Source: JBCCFW01 sp039029535 (lineage in GTDB: Bacteria; Acidobacteriota; JBCCFW01). From it: a stretch of 64,000 bases of DNA. Below are positions 33,601-40,058 of the stretch, in pieces (positions within the stretch are counted from its first letter, which is position 1; every line of letters starts with the position of its first letter). Below the pieces are notes generated by a model. That model ran no database searches. It saw only the letters and a list, made by a program, of their open reading frames with translations, and was not told the origin of the DNA. The stretch lies in assembly GCA_039029535.1 (NCBI GenBank), contig JBCCFW010000001.1:62001-126000 (forward strand). Direction: 5' to 3'. The translations under genes and the position numbers were made by a program.

Positions 33601-35255
33601 CCGTCGAGCACGCCGTCGTCGTCGGTGTCGAGGTCCATGGGATCGGAGTCGTGAAGGAGGACCTCGTTGCCGTCGAAGAGCGTGTCGCCGTCGCTGTCGA
33701 CGTTGCGCGGGTCGCTGCCGCCGAGGGTCTCGGCGAGGTCGGCCAGCCCGTCGGCATCGGTGTCGATCGAGCACGTTGCTCCGGAGAGCAGCCCGGTCAC
33801 GGCGTCGATGTCGAGGTCTTCGTCGAAGCGTCCGTCGCTGCCGGCTTCGGCGCCGCGCAGGCTGCCGTCACCCGTCTGGCCGGCCGGACCGCCGCTCGCG
33901 TCCAGGATGCGGGCGCTGGAGGAGACGAAGACCATCCCGCCACCACCGCCGCCGCCCGGTCCGGGGAAGGGGCCGATCTCGGGAGACATCGCGTTCATCC
34001 CGCGGACGCTGCCACCGGCGCCTCCTCGGGCTTCCAGGGTCAGTCGATCGGCGCCGCCGTCGCGCTCGAGGACGACGAGCGTGCCGCCCGAGCCGCCGCC
34101 GCCACCGCCTTCGAAGGAGGCGAAGGGAGCGTCGGCGCCGTTGCTGCGGATCGTGCCGAAGCTCTGGAACGAGCCTGCGCGGATCAGGATGAGCCCGCCG
34201 GCCGCGCCGCCTTCGCTCTCGATGGAGTCGTCGGTGTCGCCCGCGCCGCCGCCCCCACCGAGATAGAGACGCTCGAGACCGTAGGGGAGGGCGCTGCCGC
34301 CGCGACCACCGGTGTCGAGCTCGGTGAGGTAGGTCCGCCCGCCCTGGCCGCCGTCGCCGCCGTTGGCACCACCGCCGCCGCCCGAGTTGTTCCAGTTGCC
34401 GCCACCACCACCGTTGGCGGGTGCGCCACGCGCCGTGTCACCTCCGGGGTAACCGTCGTCGACCGGACGGGGCGTGAGCCCGCCGGGAGTGCCGGCGACC
34501 GACTCACCCTTGATCGCGTCGAGCTCGGGGTCGGTGGGGATGGTCCAGTTCGTGGAGTCGGGGCCACGCAGCGGGGTGATGCGTCGGTCCCAGCCACCGC
34601 GGAGACCGAGGCCGGTGAGGTCGAGGAGCTGACCGTCGAGGTCGAGCACGCCGGCGACGTCGAGGGCGAGCACGCCACCGCTGCGTCCGTCCCAGGCGAC
34701 GGCGGAGAGCCCGAAGCCGACCATCGCGTCGCCGACCTGAGGCACGCGCACGACTTGGAACGAGACCTGACCGACACCGGGCACGGGGTCGTCGGTGGAG
34801 TAGGAGTGGATGAGGCCGTCGCCGGGGCCCAGTCCCTGGACGGGCACGACCCCGAGGCTGACGCTGCCGGTGGCGAGCACGAGCTCGTGATGACCGGCGC
34901 GACGGATGCGGGTCAGGCCGCTCCCTCTTCCGGCGAAGCCGCTGCCGTAGGAGCTGGTGTTGGCCGAGTCGATGAGGGCGTGCTGGACCTGGAGGACGAG
35001 CAGGAGGTCTCCGGCCTCGATGCGGGAGGCAGAGCCTCGCGGGGCTCCCAGGCGGATCGTCGTGCTGCCGCGGGGGGAGCGGCCCTGCCCGGGGTAGTAG
35101 GTGTTGATGACCCCGCCGAGGCCGACGTCGGTGCCGTCCTTGGCGGGGGTCGCGCAGAAGCGAGTGGCCTGCGTGCCGGTCGTGCTCAGCGTCAGGGCCG
35201 CTAGCACCACGAGGATGCGCGACCATGACGAGACGACGACGGGGCGAGACACCAC
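30651..35255 (-). CDS. Giant secreted thrombospondin type 3 repeat protein
   Basis: 1534 residues. The GTG at 35255 follows GGAGAAGCCC; a second GTG three bases on is an alternative. The signal peptide ends near residue 30 (GTQA-TRF). Residues about 30-490 form a beta-rich, very Gly-rich domain (AGGSVRGMN, GGGGGAGDTDDS). Residues about 495-1415 consist of TSP3-type calcium-binding repeats (DTDGDGLxDGxE, DSDDDGVxDGxE) with regular TTTDP and NGNGxVDxxExDP spacers. The C-terminal 115 residues are a fibronectin-like domain (LRLGWSDEVSLQPAPCLLYR) ending GDGSWGFGLGPTGPVER, a terminus typical of exported proteins of this kind. Calcium-stabilised surface fibre or adhesin is the likeliest role. Confidence 0.9.
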   Translation of the reverse strand: MVSRPVVVSSWSRILVVLAALTLSTTGTQATRFCATPAKDGTDVGLGGVINTYYPGQGRSPRGSTTIRLGAPRGSASRIEAGDLLLVLQVQHALIDSANTSSYGSGFAGRGSGLTRIRRAGHHELVLATGSVSLGVVPVQGLGPGDGLIHSYSTDDPVPGVGQVSFQVVRVPQVGDAMVGFGLSAVAWDGRSGGVLALDVAGVLDLDGQLLDLTGLGLRGGWDRRITPLRGPDSTNWTIPTDPELDAIKGESVAGTPGGLTPRPVDDGYPGGDTARGAPANGGGGGNWNNSGGGGGANGGDGGQGGRTYLTELDTGGRGGSALPYGLERLYLGGGGGAGDTDDSIESEGGAAGGLILIRAGSFQSFGTIRSNGADAPFASFEGGGGGGSGGTLVVLERDGGADRLTLEARGGAGGSVRGMNAMSPEIGPFPGPGGGGGGGMVFVSSSARILDASGGPAGQTGDGSLRGAEAGSDGRFDEDLDIDAVTGLLSGATCSIDTDADGLADLAETLGGSDPRNVDSDGDTLFDGNEVLLHDSDPMDLDTDDDGVLDGDEVLLGLSPIDVDSDDDGVQDGTELGRRQGAPDPDGSGPIDGTNSAVFIRDADPTTTTDPLVADSDMGGVVDGLEDLNRDGAFDPGETDPTVAGEDPFDDDEDGVPDAVEPALFLNPANPDTDFDGILDGEELLPGADGLETPVLDADADDDGIADGAELVLGLDPFDLDTDGDGLQDGLELSYVAGEPDRDGPGPLLGTELDVFMADFDVSTQTDPLVPDGDDGGLPDGQEDRNRNGMVDAAEPDPADPTDDVDQDGDTLPDVVESALGTSRSNPDTDGDGLLDGEEDLAGDDGFRSDPDDADSDEDGLEDGEEVFVYGTDPMDPDSDDDGVNDGTEAGIFLPGPDTDFFMFSPDNDPTTTTNPADPDTDEGGLDDGEEDVDGNGRVDADERDPILTDDDLDLDRDGLSDDDEVTLGTDPTNPDTDGDGLFDGEEVVPGDDDHVTEPLDVDTDDDGVSDGEEVGLGSDPTDRDSDDDAVQDGTELGRDAPLPDPDGAGPLLGTNALFFQPDADPTTTTDPLLDDTDAGGRLDGEEDLNGNGAVDPGERDPNLTIDDFDLDADGLRDDEEAGLGTDPADPDSDDDGLEDGEEVIAGDDGFLTDPLDDDTDDDGLLDGFESDSGVMDPTDVDTDDDALSDREEVLDLGTRPELIDTDGDGLQDGTELGRSTGLSDPDGAGPLSGTDDVAFQPDLDPSTTTDPLDIDTDDGGLPDGTEDGNANGRVDADEPDPNDGADDAAADGDGDGLLDPFEDAIGTDAADADSDDDGLLDGADGHLDADGDGRIDALDPDSDDDGLPDGLEAGITMAHDDTDLTAGFFLPDDDPSTTTDPDDADSDDGGVADGAEDRDRDGRVDPGETDPTAGNGADDPLASCLPAPLPEIDGPPRSGLRVSKVGTELRLGWSDEVSLQPAPCLLYRVVAASTSPRARGDFVELTITNRPEHRLPLGTEPGLTSYLLIGTSLSAGDGSWGFGLGPTGPVER
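31010..33775 (-). repeat. Thrombospondin type 3 repeat tract
   Basis: About 2.8 kb of Asp-rich calcium-binding repeats. At a larger scale, a block of roughly 130 residues (DPDGxGPLxGT, TTTDPLxxDTDxGG, NGxGxVDxxExDP, DxDxDGLxDxxE) recurs about seven times. The DNA is a string of near-repeats of GTCGTCGTC/GTCGGTGTCG on the plus strand. Confidence 0.9.
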
Positions 35256-35410
35256 GGGCTTCTCCGGTGGGCGGCGAGGGCCGCTGGGTTGAGTTTTCTA
35301 CACGTCTGGGCGCAATCCAAGGGCCCGGAGACAACTTCGGCCCCTGCTGGCGGAGGCGGGAGTGATCCGAGGTGGGTCCGGCCGAAGCGGGGCGGTAGTA
35401 GGCTTGGGGC

Positions 35411-35686
35411 ATGACGATCGCGCAGGACCTGCTCGAAATCCTGGTCTGCCCCGAGACCCGCCAGCCGGTGTCCCTCGCGCCTTCCGAGCTCATCCAGGAG
35501 CTCGAGGCCAAGCGGGCGGCCGGTGGCCTGAAGAATCACCACGGTGAAGCTCTCGAGGAGCCCATCGAGGCGGGGCTCGTCCGCGAGGACGGAGGCTGTC
35601 TCTACCTCATCCAGGACGGGGACATCCCGAACATGATCATCGACGAGCGGATCGACCTGGTGGAAGCGGCGCAGGCCGCGAGCTGA
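35411..35686 (+). CDS. Trm112-like small protein
   Basis: 91 residues starting MTIAQDLLEILVCPETRQPV, the Trm112/UPF0434 beginning (LLEILVCPxxKxPL). The central part is longer than in bacterial UPF0434 (about 60 residues), and the C-terminus DGGCLYLIQDGDIPNMIIDERIDL matches the family's conserved YPIRDGIPVMLVDEA. Only single cysteines remain (C13, and C63 in GGCLYLI), not two CxxC pairs. In bacteria, family members are small partner proteins of methyltransferases or of unknown role. The first gene of the module-repeat membrane cluster follows after 24 bases, so it may share its transcript. It diverges from the TSP3 gene. Confidence 0.82.
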   Translation: MTIAQDLLEILVCPETRQPVSLAPSELIQELEAKRAAGGLKNHHGEALEEPIEAGLVREDGGCLYLIQDGDIPNMIIDERIDLVEAAQAAS

Positions 35687-35710
35687 GGTCCGGACGAGAG
35701 GGAGCGACGA

Positions 35711-37606
35711 GTGGGGGGAGAGGGGCGTGAGGACACCGGGCTGACGCTGCCGGTGTATCGGGCGGGCTTGCAGTGGCGGTCGCCCTGGGTGCTGCTCACC
35801 TTCCTGGCACCCTTCTACGCCGTCGCGCTCATCGCCAAGCCCGGTGGTCTTGCCGAAGCCTTGCTCGTCCCGGCGATGCTCCTGTTCTGCGTGCTGCTCC
35901 CGCTGAACGCGAGCCTGCTTGCACGATGGCCCATCGGCTGGCTCCGGCTCACTCCCGAGGGCTGGTGCTTCCGCCCACGAGGGATGAGTTGGTCGGAGAC
36001 TCGCGCCGACGGTCTCGTCCACGGCGGTGTCGAGCAACACGCGCTCGCTGAGCGAACGGGCCAGGTCGGGCTCGGCAGCGGCTGGCTGCCTCACGTGGCC
36101 GAGCACGCTCTGCGCGTCCGCAGGCTGGGCGAGGTGTGCCTCCGAACCGAGACTCTCGTCGAGGAGGAGGCCCTGCGGGCCTGGCTGACTGGGCGAGATG
36201 TCGAGCTGCCGGCGCTCGCAGGGTTCGCGAAGCCCATCGGGCGACGGTCCTGGGTGCTTCGTGTCAGTGAAGAGGAGGAGCGGGTCGAGTGGAAGACCGG
36301 GGCCTGGCGTTGGCACGACCTCGTGTTGGCGGTGATCGGCGTGGGTCTCTTGGTTTCAGTCGGCCTCGGTTCCTGGTGGCCAGTGGCGTGGACCGCCGCG
36401 GTCGTGACGGTTCTCAGCTGGTGGAAGCCGGCCAAGGGCGGTCAGGTGACCGCTCGACCGACGAGACTCGAACGCTCGGCCCTGTTCGGTCTCCGATGGA
36501 CGACTGCGACCGGCAAGCAGCAGACGCTGACTGGCGCGCGTCCCGACGAGCTCGATGCCATCGAAGCGGCGATGCGTCGCACGTGGCCCACGCTGGATCC
36601 GCCGATGCGGGCGGGAGCCGAGCGTGAGGACGTGCTGCCTTCGTGGCGGGAGAGCGACGAGACGGGAGTCGCCTCGAAAGAGGAAGCCGAGCGACTCGTG
36701 CTGACCACGGGAGCCTGCCTCAGGCCGTCGGGCTTCTGGTGGCTGCTCGGCCTGCTTGCCGGTGCGACGGCGATCGTCGCCCTCTTCTCCAGCCTCATCG
36801 CGTCCATCCTGTCCGTTCTCGCCTTGCTGCTGCTCCTGGCGGAGTGGAGTCCCGACTCCACCGGTCGGATCGAGCTGGGCGAGAAGGGCTGGCGAGTCCG
36901 CGACGGAGGGCGCTGGTCGTCGTGGCGCAGCGATGGGTTCGTGCACGTCGGATTCGAGCAGCACGGGCCCTTCGAGCTCGGGACGGCCTGGCGACCGCAC
37001 CTGGCCGGGCATGAGGTCTTCCTCGAAGGACGCCGCGTTCTCCTGCACACGTCGACGGAGGGTGAGGAGCGACGGCTTCGCGCATGGCTGCGTGCGCGTG
37101 AGGTCGAGCTTCCGGAGCACGCGCCGCCGACGGGCACGATCGGGCGACGCCAGTGGTTGCTCGGCGTGCATCAGGCCGACGACGAGACACGCGTCGAGTG
37201 GCAGACCGGCGCGTGGCTGCAGCACCGCCGCAGGCTCGGGTGGCTGATCGTGCTCGGCTCACTGGCACTCGCCGTCGAGCTCTTCGATGTCGGCATCTCG
37301 CTGCTCCCGCTCTGGGGGCTCGTTCCGCTGATGGCGCTGCTCCATCACTGGCGGAGCATGGGGCGCTTGCACGTGAAGACAGGGAGGGTCGAGATCGCGC
37401 CGGTAGGCGAGCTGGCTCGGCCCGTGAGCCTGGCCCGGGAGGGAGGCTCGCTGCGGCTGCGCAGCGCCGGTCTCGCGCCCATCGAACGGATCGTCGTGCG
37501 CGGAGCGGACGAGGACGAGCTCGACGTGATCGAGAGGGAGCTCAGGCGCGCGCTGCCGGAGCTATCGGAGGAGTCCGCCACGTCGGAAGACGCAGCGCGA
37601 GGATGA
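35711..37606 (+). CDS. Module-repeat membrane protein 1 (A-B-A-B)
   Basis: 631 residues from GTG 35711. The protein is two copies of a two-part unit. Module A: two TM helices, a beta-rich part (IGWLRLTPEGW..), then LRTETLVEEEALRAWL. Module B: IGRRSWVLRVSEEEERVEW, two TM helices, beta strands (GLRW..), then RPDELDAIEAAMRRTWP. The second A-B pair repeats these (TSTEGEERRLRAWL; DEDELDVIERELRRALPEL). TM pairs each followed by a strand-rich part and a C-terminal helix recall tandem bacterial PH-like (bPH2/YdbT) architecture, but this is inference from layout only. No catalytic motif is seen. Three paralogues follow immediately on the same strand. Confidence 0.75.
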   Translation: MGGEGREDTGLTLPVYRAGLQWRSPWVLLTFLAPFYAVALIAKPGGLAEALLVPAMLLFCVLLPLNASLLARWPIGWLRLTPEGWCFRPRGMSWSETRADGLVHGGVEQHALAERTGQVGLGSGWLPHVAEHALRVRRLGEVCLRTETLVEEEALRAWLTGRDVELPALAGFAKPIGRRSWVLRVSEEEERVEWKTGAWRWHDLVLAVIGVGLLVSVGLGSWWPVAWTAAVVTVLSWWKPAKGGQVTARPTRLERSALFGLRWTTATGKQQTLTGARPDELDAIEAAMRRTWPTLDPPMRAGAEREDVLPSWRESDETGVASKEEAERLVLTTGACLRPSGFWWLLGLLAGATAIVALFSSLIASILSVLALLLLLAEWSPDSTGRIELGEKGWRVRDGGRWSSWRSDGFVHVGFEQHGPFELGTAWRPHLAGHEVFLEGRRVLLHTSTEGEERRLRAWLRAREVELPEHAPPTGTIGRRQWLLGVHQADDETRVEWQTGAWLQHRRRLGWLIVLGSLALAVELFDVGISLLPLWGLVPLMALLHHWRSMGRLHVKTGRVEIAPVGELARPVSLAREGGSLRLRSAGLAPIERIVVRGADEDELDVIERELRRALPELSEESATSEDAARG

Positions 37607-37622
37607 GCAGGACGGAGGGAGA

Positions 37623-38621
37623 GTGACTGCGGAACGGAGGGTGGGGGCTGACGTGAGCGGCCGCATGTTGCGCGTCGCCGTGCATCGAGCTCCGGTCGGG
37701 ATGGACGTCATGGCACAGGTCTTCGTGCCCATTGCCGTGGGCCACGTGGCTCTGATCGGACTCGGCTTGCGCGAATGGGACATGGAGGACGCCTTTTCAC
37801 GCATCAGTTGGTGGGTGACGCAGGGCCTGTTCGGCATCATGTTCCTCCTGGCCGTGTACTTCGGCCTGTGTGTTCGGCACGCTCGTCGACCCTCGGGGGA
37901 GCTCGAGCTCGGGGACGCGGGTTGGCGGCTTCGGTGGGGGCGGGGGCCCTGGTCGGAATGGGAGTCTCAGCCGCCCCGCCGCAAGTGGCTCAGCGTTCAG
38001 CGGCTGAACGACCAGCCGCTGAGCTGGAGTCCCGGTCTCGTGGAGCACGCCGTCGTGCTCAACGGCTCGACCCGCTACCTCCGAACGCAAGACGCCGAGG
38101 AGGAAGAAGCCCTTCGGCGCTGGCCGACCGAGGAGAGTGACGAGCCACCGCCCGTGCCCACGCCACCGTGTCCCATCGGTGAGCGGGGCTGGATGTTGGA
38201 CACGCACCGGGACGGCGATGAAGAGACCGTCGCGTGGCGGTCTGGTCTCTGGCGCTGGTTCGAGCCGGTGCTGACGGGCCTGCTCGTCACCACGTTCGCC
38301 TGCTGGGTGGTGGGTCACTGGGCAGGCGTGGAGCCACAGGCTCGCCTCGTCGTGTGGCTGGCCTTCGCCATCCATCAGGGACTCATGATCATGACGCTCC
38401 TGACCGTGGGGCAGTTGAGCGTGACGCCTCGGGAGGTGCGCCGGGGCCACCGGCGCACGTTGATCGAGCCGGCAGCGTTCGAGCGCTCTCGGCACGGCTT
38501 GCGCGTGCGCGACACCGCCGGGCGAGGGTTCTCGCTCGTCCGCATGGCTCGCCCCGATGAGCTCGATGCGATCGAGGCCGAGCTGCGACGGCTGTTGCCG
38601 GAGTTGCGGCGGAGGGAGTAG
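37623..38621 (+). CDS. Module-repeat membrane protein 2 (A-B), ends at an in-frame amber codon
   Basis: 332 residues from GTG 37623 (GGAGGGAGA just upstream). One A module (LRTQDAEEEEALRRWP at its end) and one B module (IGERGWMLDTHRDGDEETVAW, TM pair, RPDELDAIEAELRRLLPEL). The stop is TAG at 38619-38621. The next gene starts in the same frame one codon later, so a single amber codon divides what would otherwise be one 811-codon reading frame with order A-B-B-A-B, the same as the next intact paralogue. It may be a separate gene by design, a nonsense-split gene, a read-through site or a sequence error. Confidence 0.72.
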   Translation: MTAERRVGADVSGRMLRVAVHRAPVGMDVMAQVFVPIAVGHVALIGLGLREWDMEDAFSRISWWVTQGLFGIMFLLAVYFGLCVRHARRPSGELELGDAGWRLRWGRGPWSEWESQPPRRKWLSVQRLNDQPLSWSPGLVEHAVVLNGSTRYLRTQDAEEEEALRRWPTEESDEPPPVPTPPCPIGERGWMLDTHRDGDEETVAWRSGLWRWFEPVLTGLLVTTFACWVVGHWAGVEPQARLVVWLAFAIHQGLMIMTLLTVGQLSVTPREVRRGHRRTLIEPAAFERSRHGLRVRDTAGRGFSLVRMARPDELDAIEAELRRLLPELRRRE

Positions 38622-38624
38622 CTC

Positions 38625-40058
38625 GTGAGTGACTGGAGGGAGACCGTCCATCGTGGAGGACTGGGCCAGCGACCGTTCGGCTCGCGCGGAGGTCGGCTGG
38701 ACGTCGAGAAGACCCAACGCGGGATCCGCCTCAGGTGGAACCACGGCGGGTCACTCACGACCTTGCCGCTCGGCTGGCTCGTCCTCGCCGTGCTCCCCGT
38801 GCTCGTGCTGATCGCCGTCGCCCCCTGGCTGGGCGTCACTCTCGCGGTCGTGCTCGTGACGGCCCTGAGCTGGTACTGGGGCACCACGGACTGGATGCAC
38901 GTTCGGACCGCGAGCATCGAGATCCGTCGTGGTCAGCTCGCACGCCCGGTGAAGTTGAGGAGGACGACACGGGGCGTGCGGCTGGTCGGCGCGCTCGGTG
39001 AGGCTCGCACGTTCGCGCGTTTCGGGACGACCGAAGAGCGTGATGCCCTCGAGACCGAGCTTCGCGCCTGGCTGCCCGAGCTGGCGGCCGAACCGGTCGT
39101 CGCGGCTCCTGCCGACACGAGCGACCGTCTTCGCCTACCGCTCCACCGGACGAGCGAGGGACTCTGGCTGGCCCTCCTGCCATTGCTCTTGCTCGTGTTC
39201 ATCATCCTGCGTCTCCTGACTCTCCAAGGCGACTCGGAGCACGACTGGTTCCTCAGCCTCGCGCCCATGTTCCTGATGGTGTTCGCATTGCACCTGCTGC
39301 CGCGCCTCACGCGATGGTGGTTCGGGACGAAGCCGATCGGCGAGCTCGAGCTGAGCCCCGTCGGTTGGCGTCAACGGCACCGGGGCGGGCCGTGGACGCC
39401 CTGGCAGTCGTGGCCCTTCGAGCATGCGGGCGGGGCCTGGCATCACCATGCCCGCAATGCCTCCAACTGGCGCCCTCACGTGGCCGAGCACGAAGTGCTG
39501 CTGGGGGACCGGCGGGTCATGCTCCGGACTCGCACGTTGGGGGAGGAACAGGCGTTGCGTGAGTGGCTGAGCGAACGTGGCCTCGACGTGGAGGGTGCGC
39601 TCGCGGCGCCGCGATCCATCGGAGAGCGTGGCTGGCACCTGGTGACGAGCTGGGAGGAGGACCAGCCGGTGCTCGACTGGAATGCCCCCGGAGGTCGCGG
39701 CACCCTCCTGATGGTCATCGTCTTCTCGGTCGCCTGGGCAGCGCTGGCGTGGTGGGACGCGATCGCGCTGCTCGCCCTGCCTATCCTGCTCGGCGTCGTG
39801 CTGCTCCCATCGGTGCTGCGCGTGCAGGGCGTGCTGGTTGGTGAGAAGCACCTGCTCGTGCGCTGGCCATGGTCGATCGAGCGACGCCTGCTCCGTCCGG
39901 TGGTGCTGGAGCGAGACCTGCGTCGGCTGTCAGTCGTGGGAGCGAACGGCCGTCGGCAACGGCTCGCCGTCCTCGCTCGATCCGACGAGCTCGATGCGAT
40001 CGAGGCCGAGCTGCTCCGCGTGCTGCCCGAGCTGGTGAGCGAAGGACCGGCGACATGA
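38625..40058 (+). CDS. Module-repeat membrane protein 3 (B-A-B), same frame as its upstream neighbour
   Basis: 477 residues from GTG 38625, with GGAGGGAG 10 bases before it, overlapping the preceding TAG. It starts with a linker (RPFGSRGG) and a B module lacking a preceding A (TEERDALETELRAWLPEL), then A (IGELELSPVGWRQRH, LRTRTLGEEQALREWL) and B (IGERGWHLVTSWEEDQPVLDW, SDELDAIEAELLRVLPEL). The linker matches PRPFGERG in the downstream paralogue, where the two B modules are continuous. The stop overlaps the next ATG (ATGA). Function is unknown; it should be an integral membrane protein with about six to eight TM helices. Confidence 0.75.
   Translation: MSDWRETVHRGGLGQRPFGSRGGRLDVEKTQRGIRLRWNHGGSLTTLPLGWLVLAVLPVLVLIAVAPWLGVTLAVVLVTALSWYWGTTDWMHVRTASIEIRRGQLARPVKLRRTTRGVRLVGALGEARTFARFGTTEERDALETELRAWLPELAAEPVVAAPADTSDRLRLPLHRTSEGLWLALLPLLLLVFIILRLLTLQGDSEHDWFLSLAPMFLMVFALHLLPRLTRWWFGTKPIGELELSPVGWRQRHRGGPWTPWQSWPFEHAGGAWHHHARNASNWRPHVAEHEVLLGDRRVMLRTRTLGEEQALREWLSERGLDVEGALAAPRSIGERGWHLVTSWEEDQPVLDWNAPGGRGTLLMVIVFSVAWAALAWWDAIALLALPILLGVVLLPSVLRVQGVLVGEKHLLVRWPWSIERRLLRPVVLERDLRRLSVVGANGRRQRLAVLARSDELDAIEAELLRVLPELVSEGPAT

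Noticed and set aside
31010..33775. Possible CRISPR array or non-coding satellite
   Set aside because: The repetitiveness follows codon periodicity of TSP3 repeats; unit length is variable and there are no unique spacers.
35256..35410. Clear promoters in the divergent spacer between the TSP3 and Trm112-like genes
   Set aside because: TAGAAA-like and TAGTAGG-like elements occur but without -35 partners at acceptable spacing.
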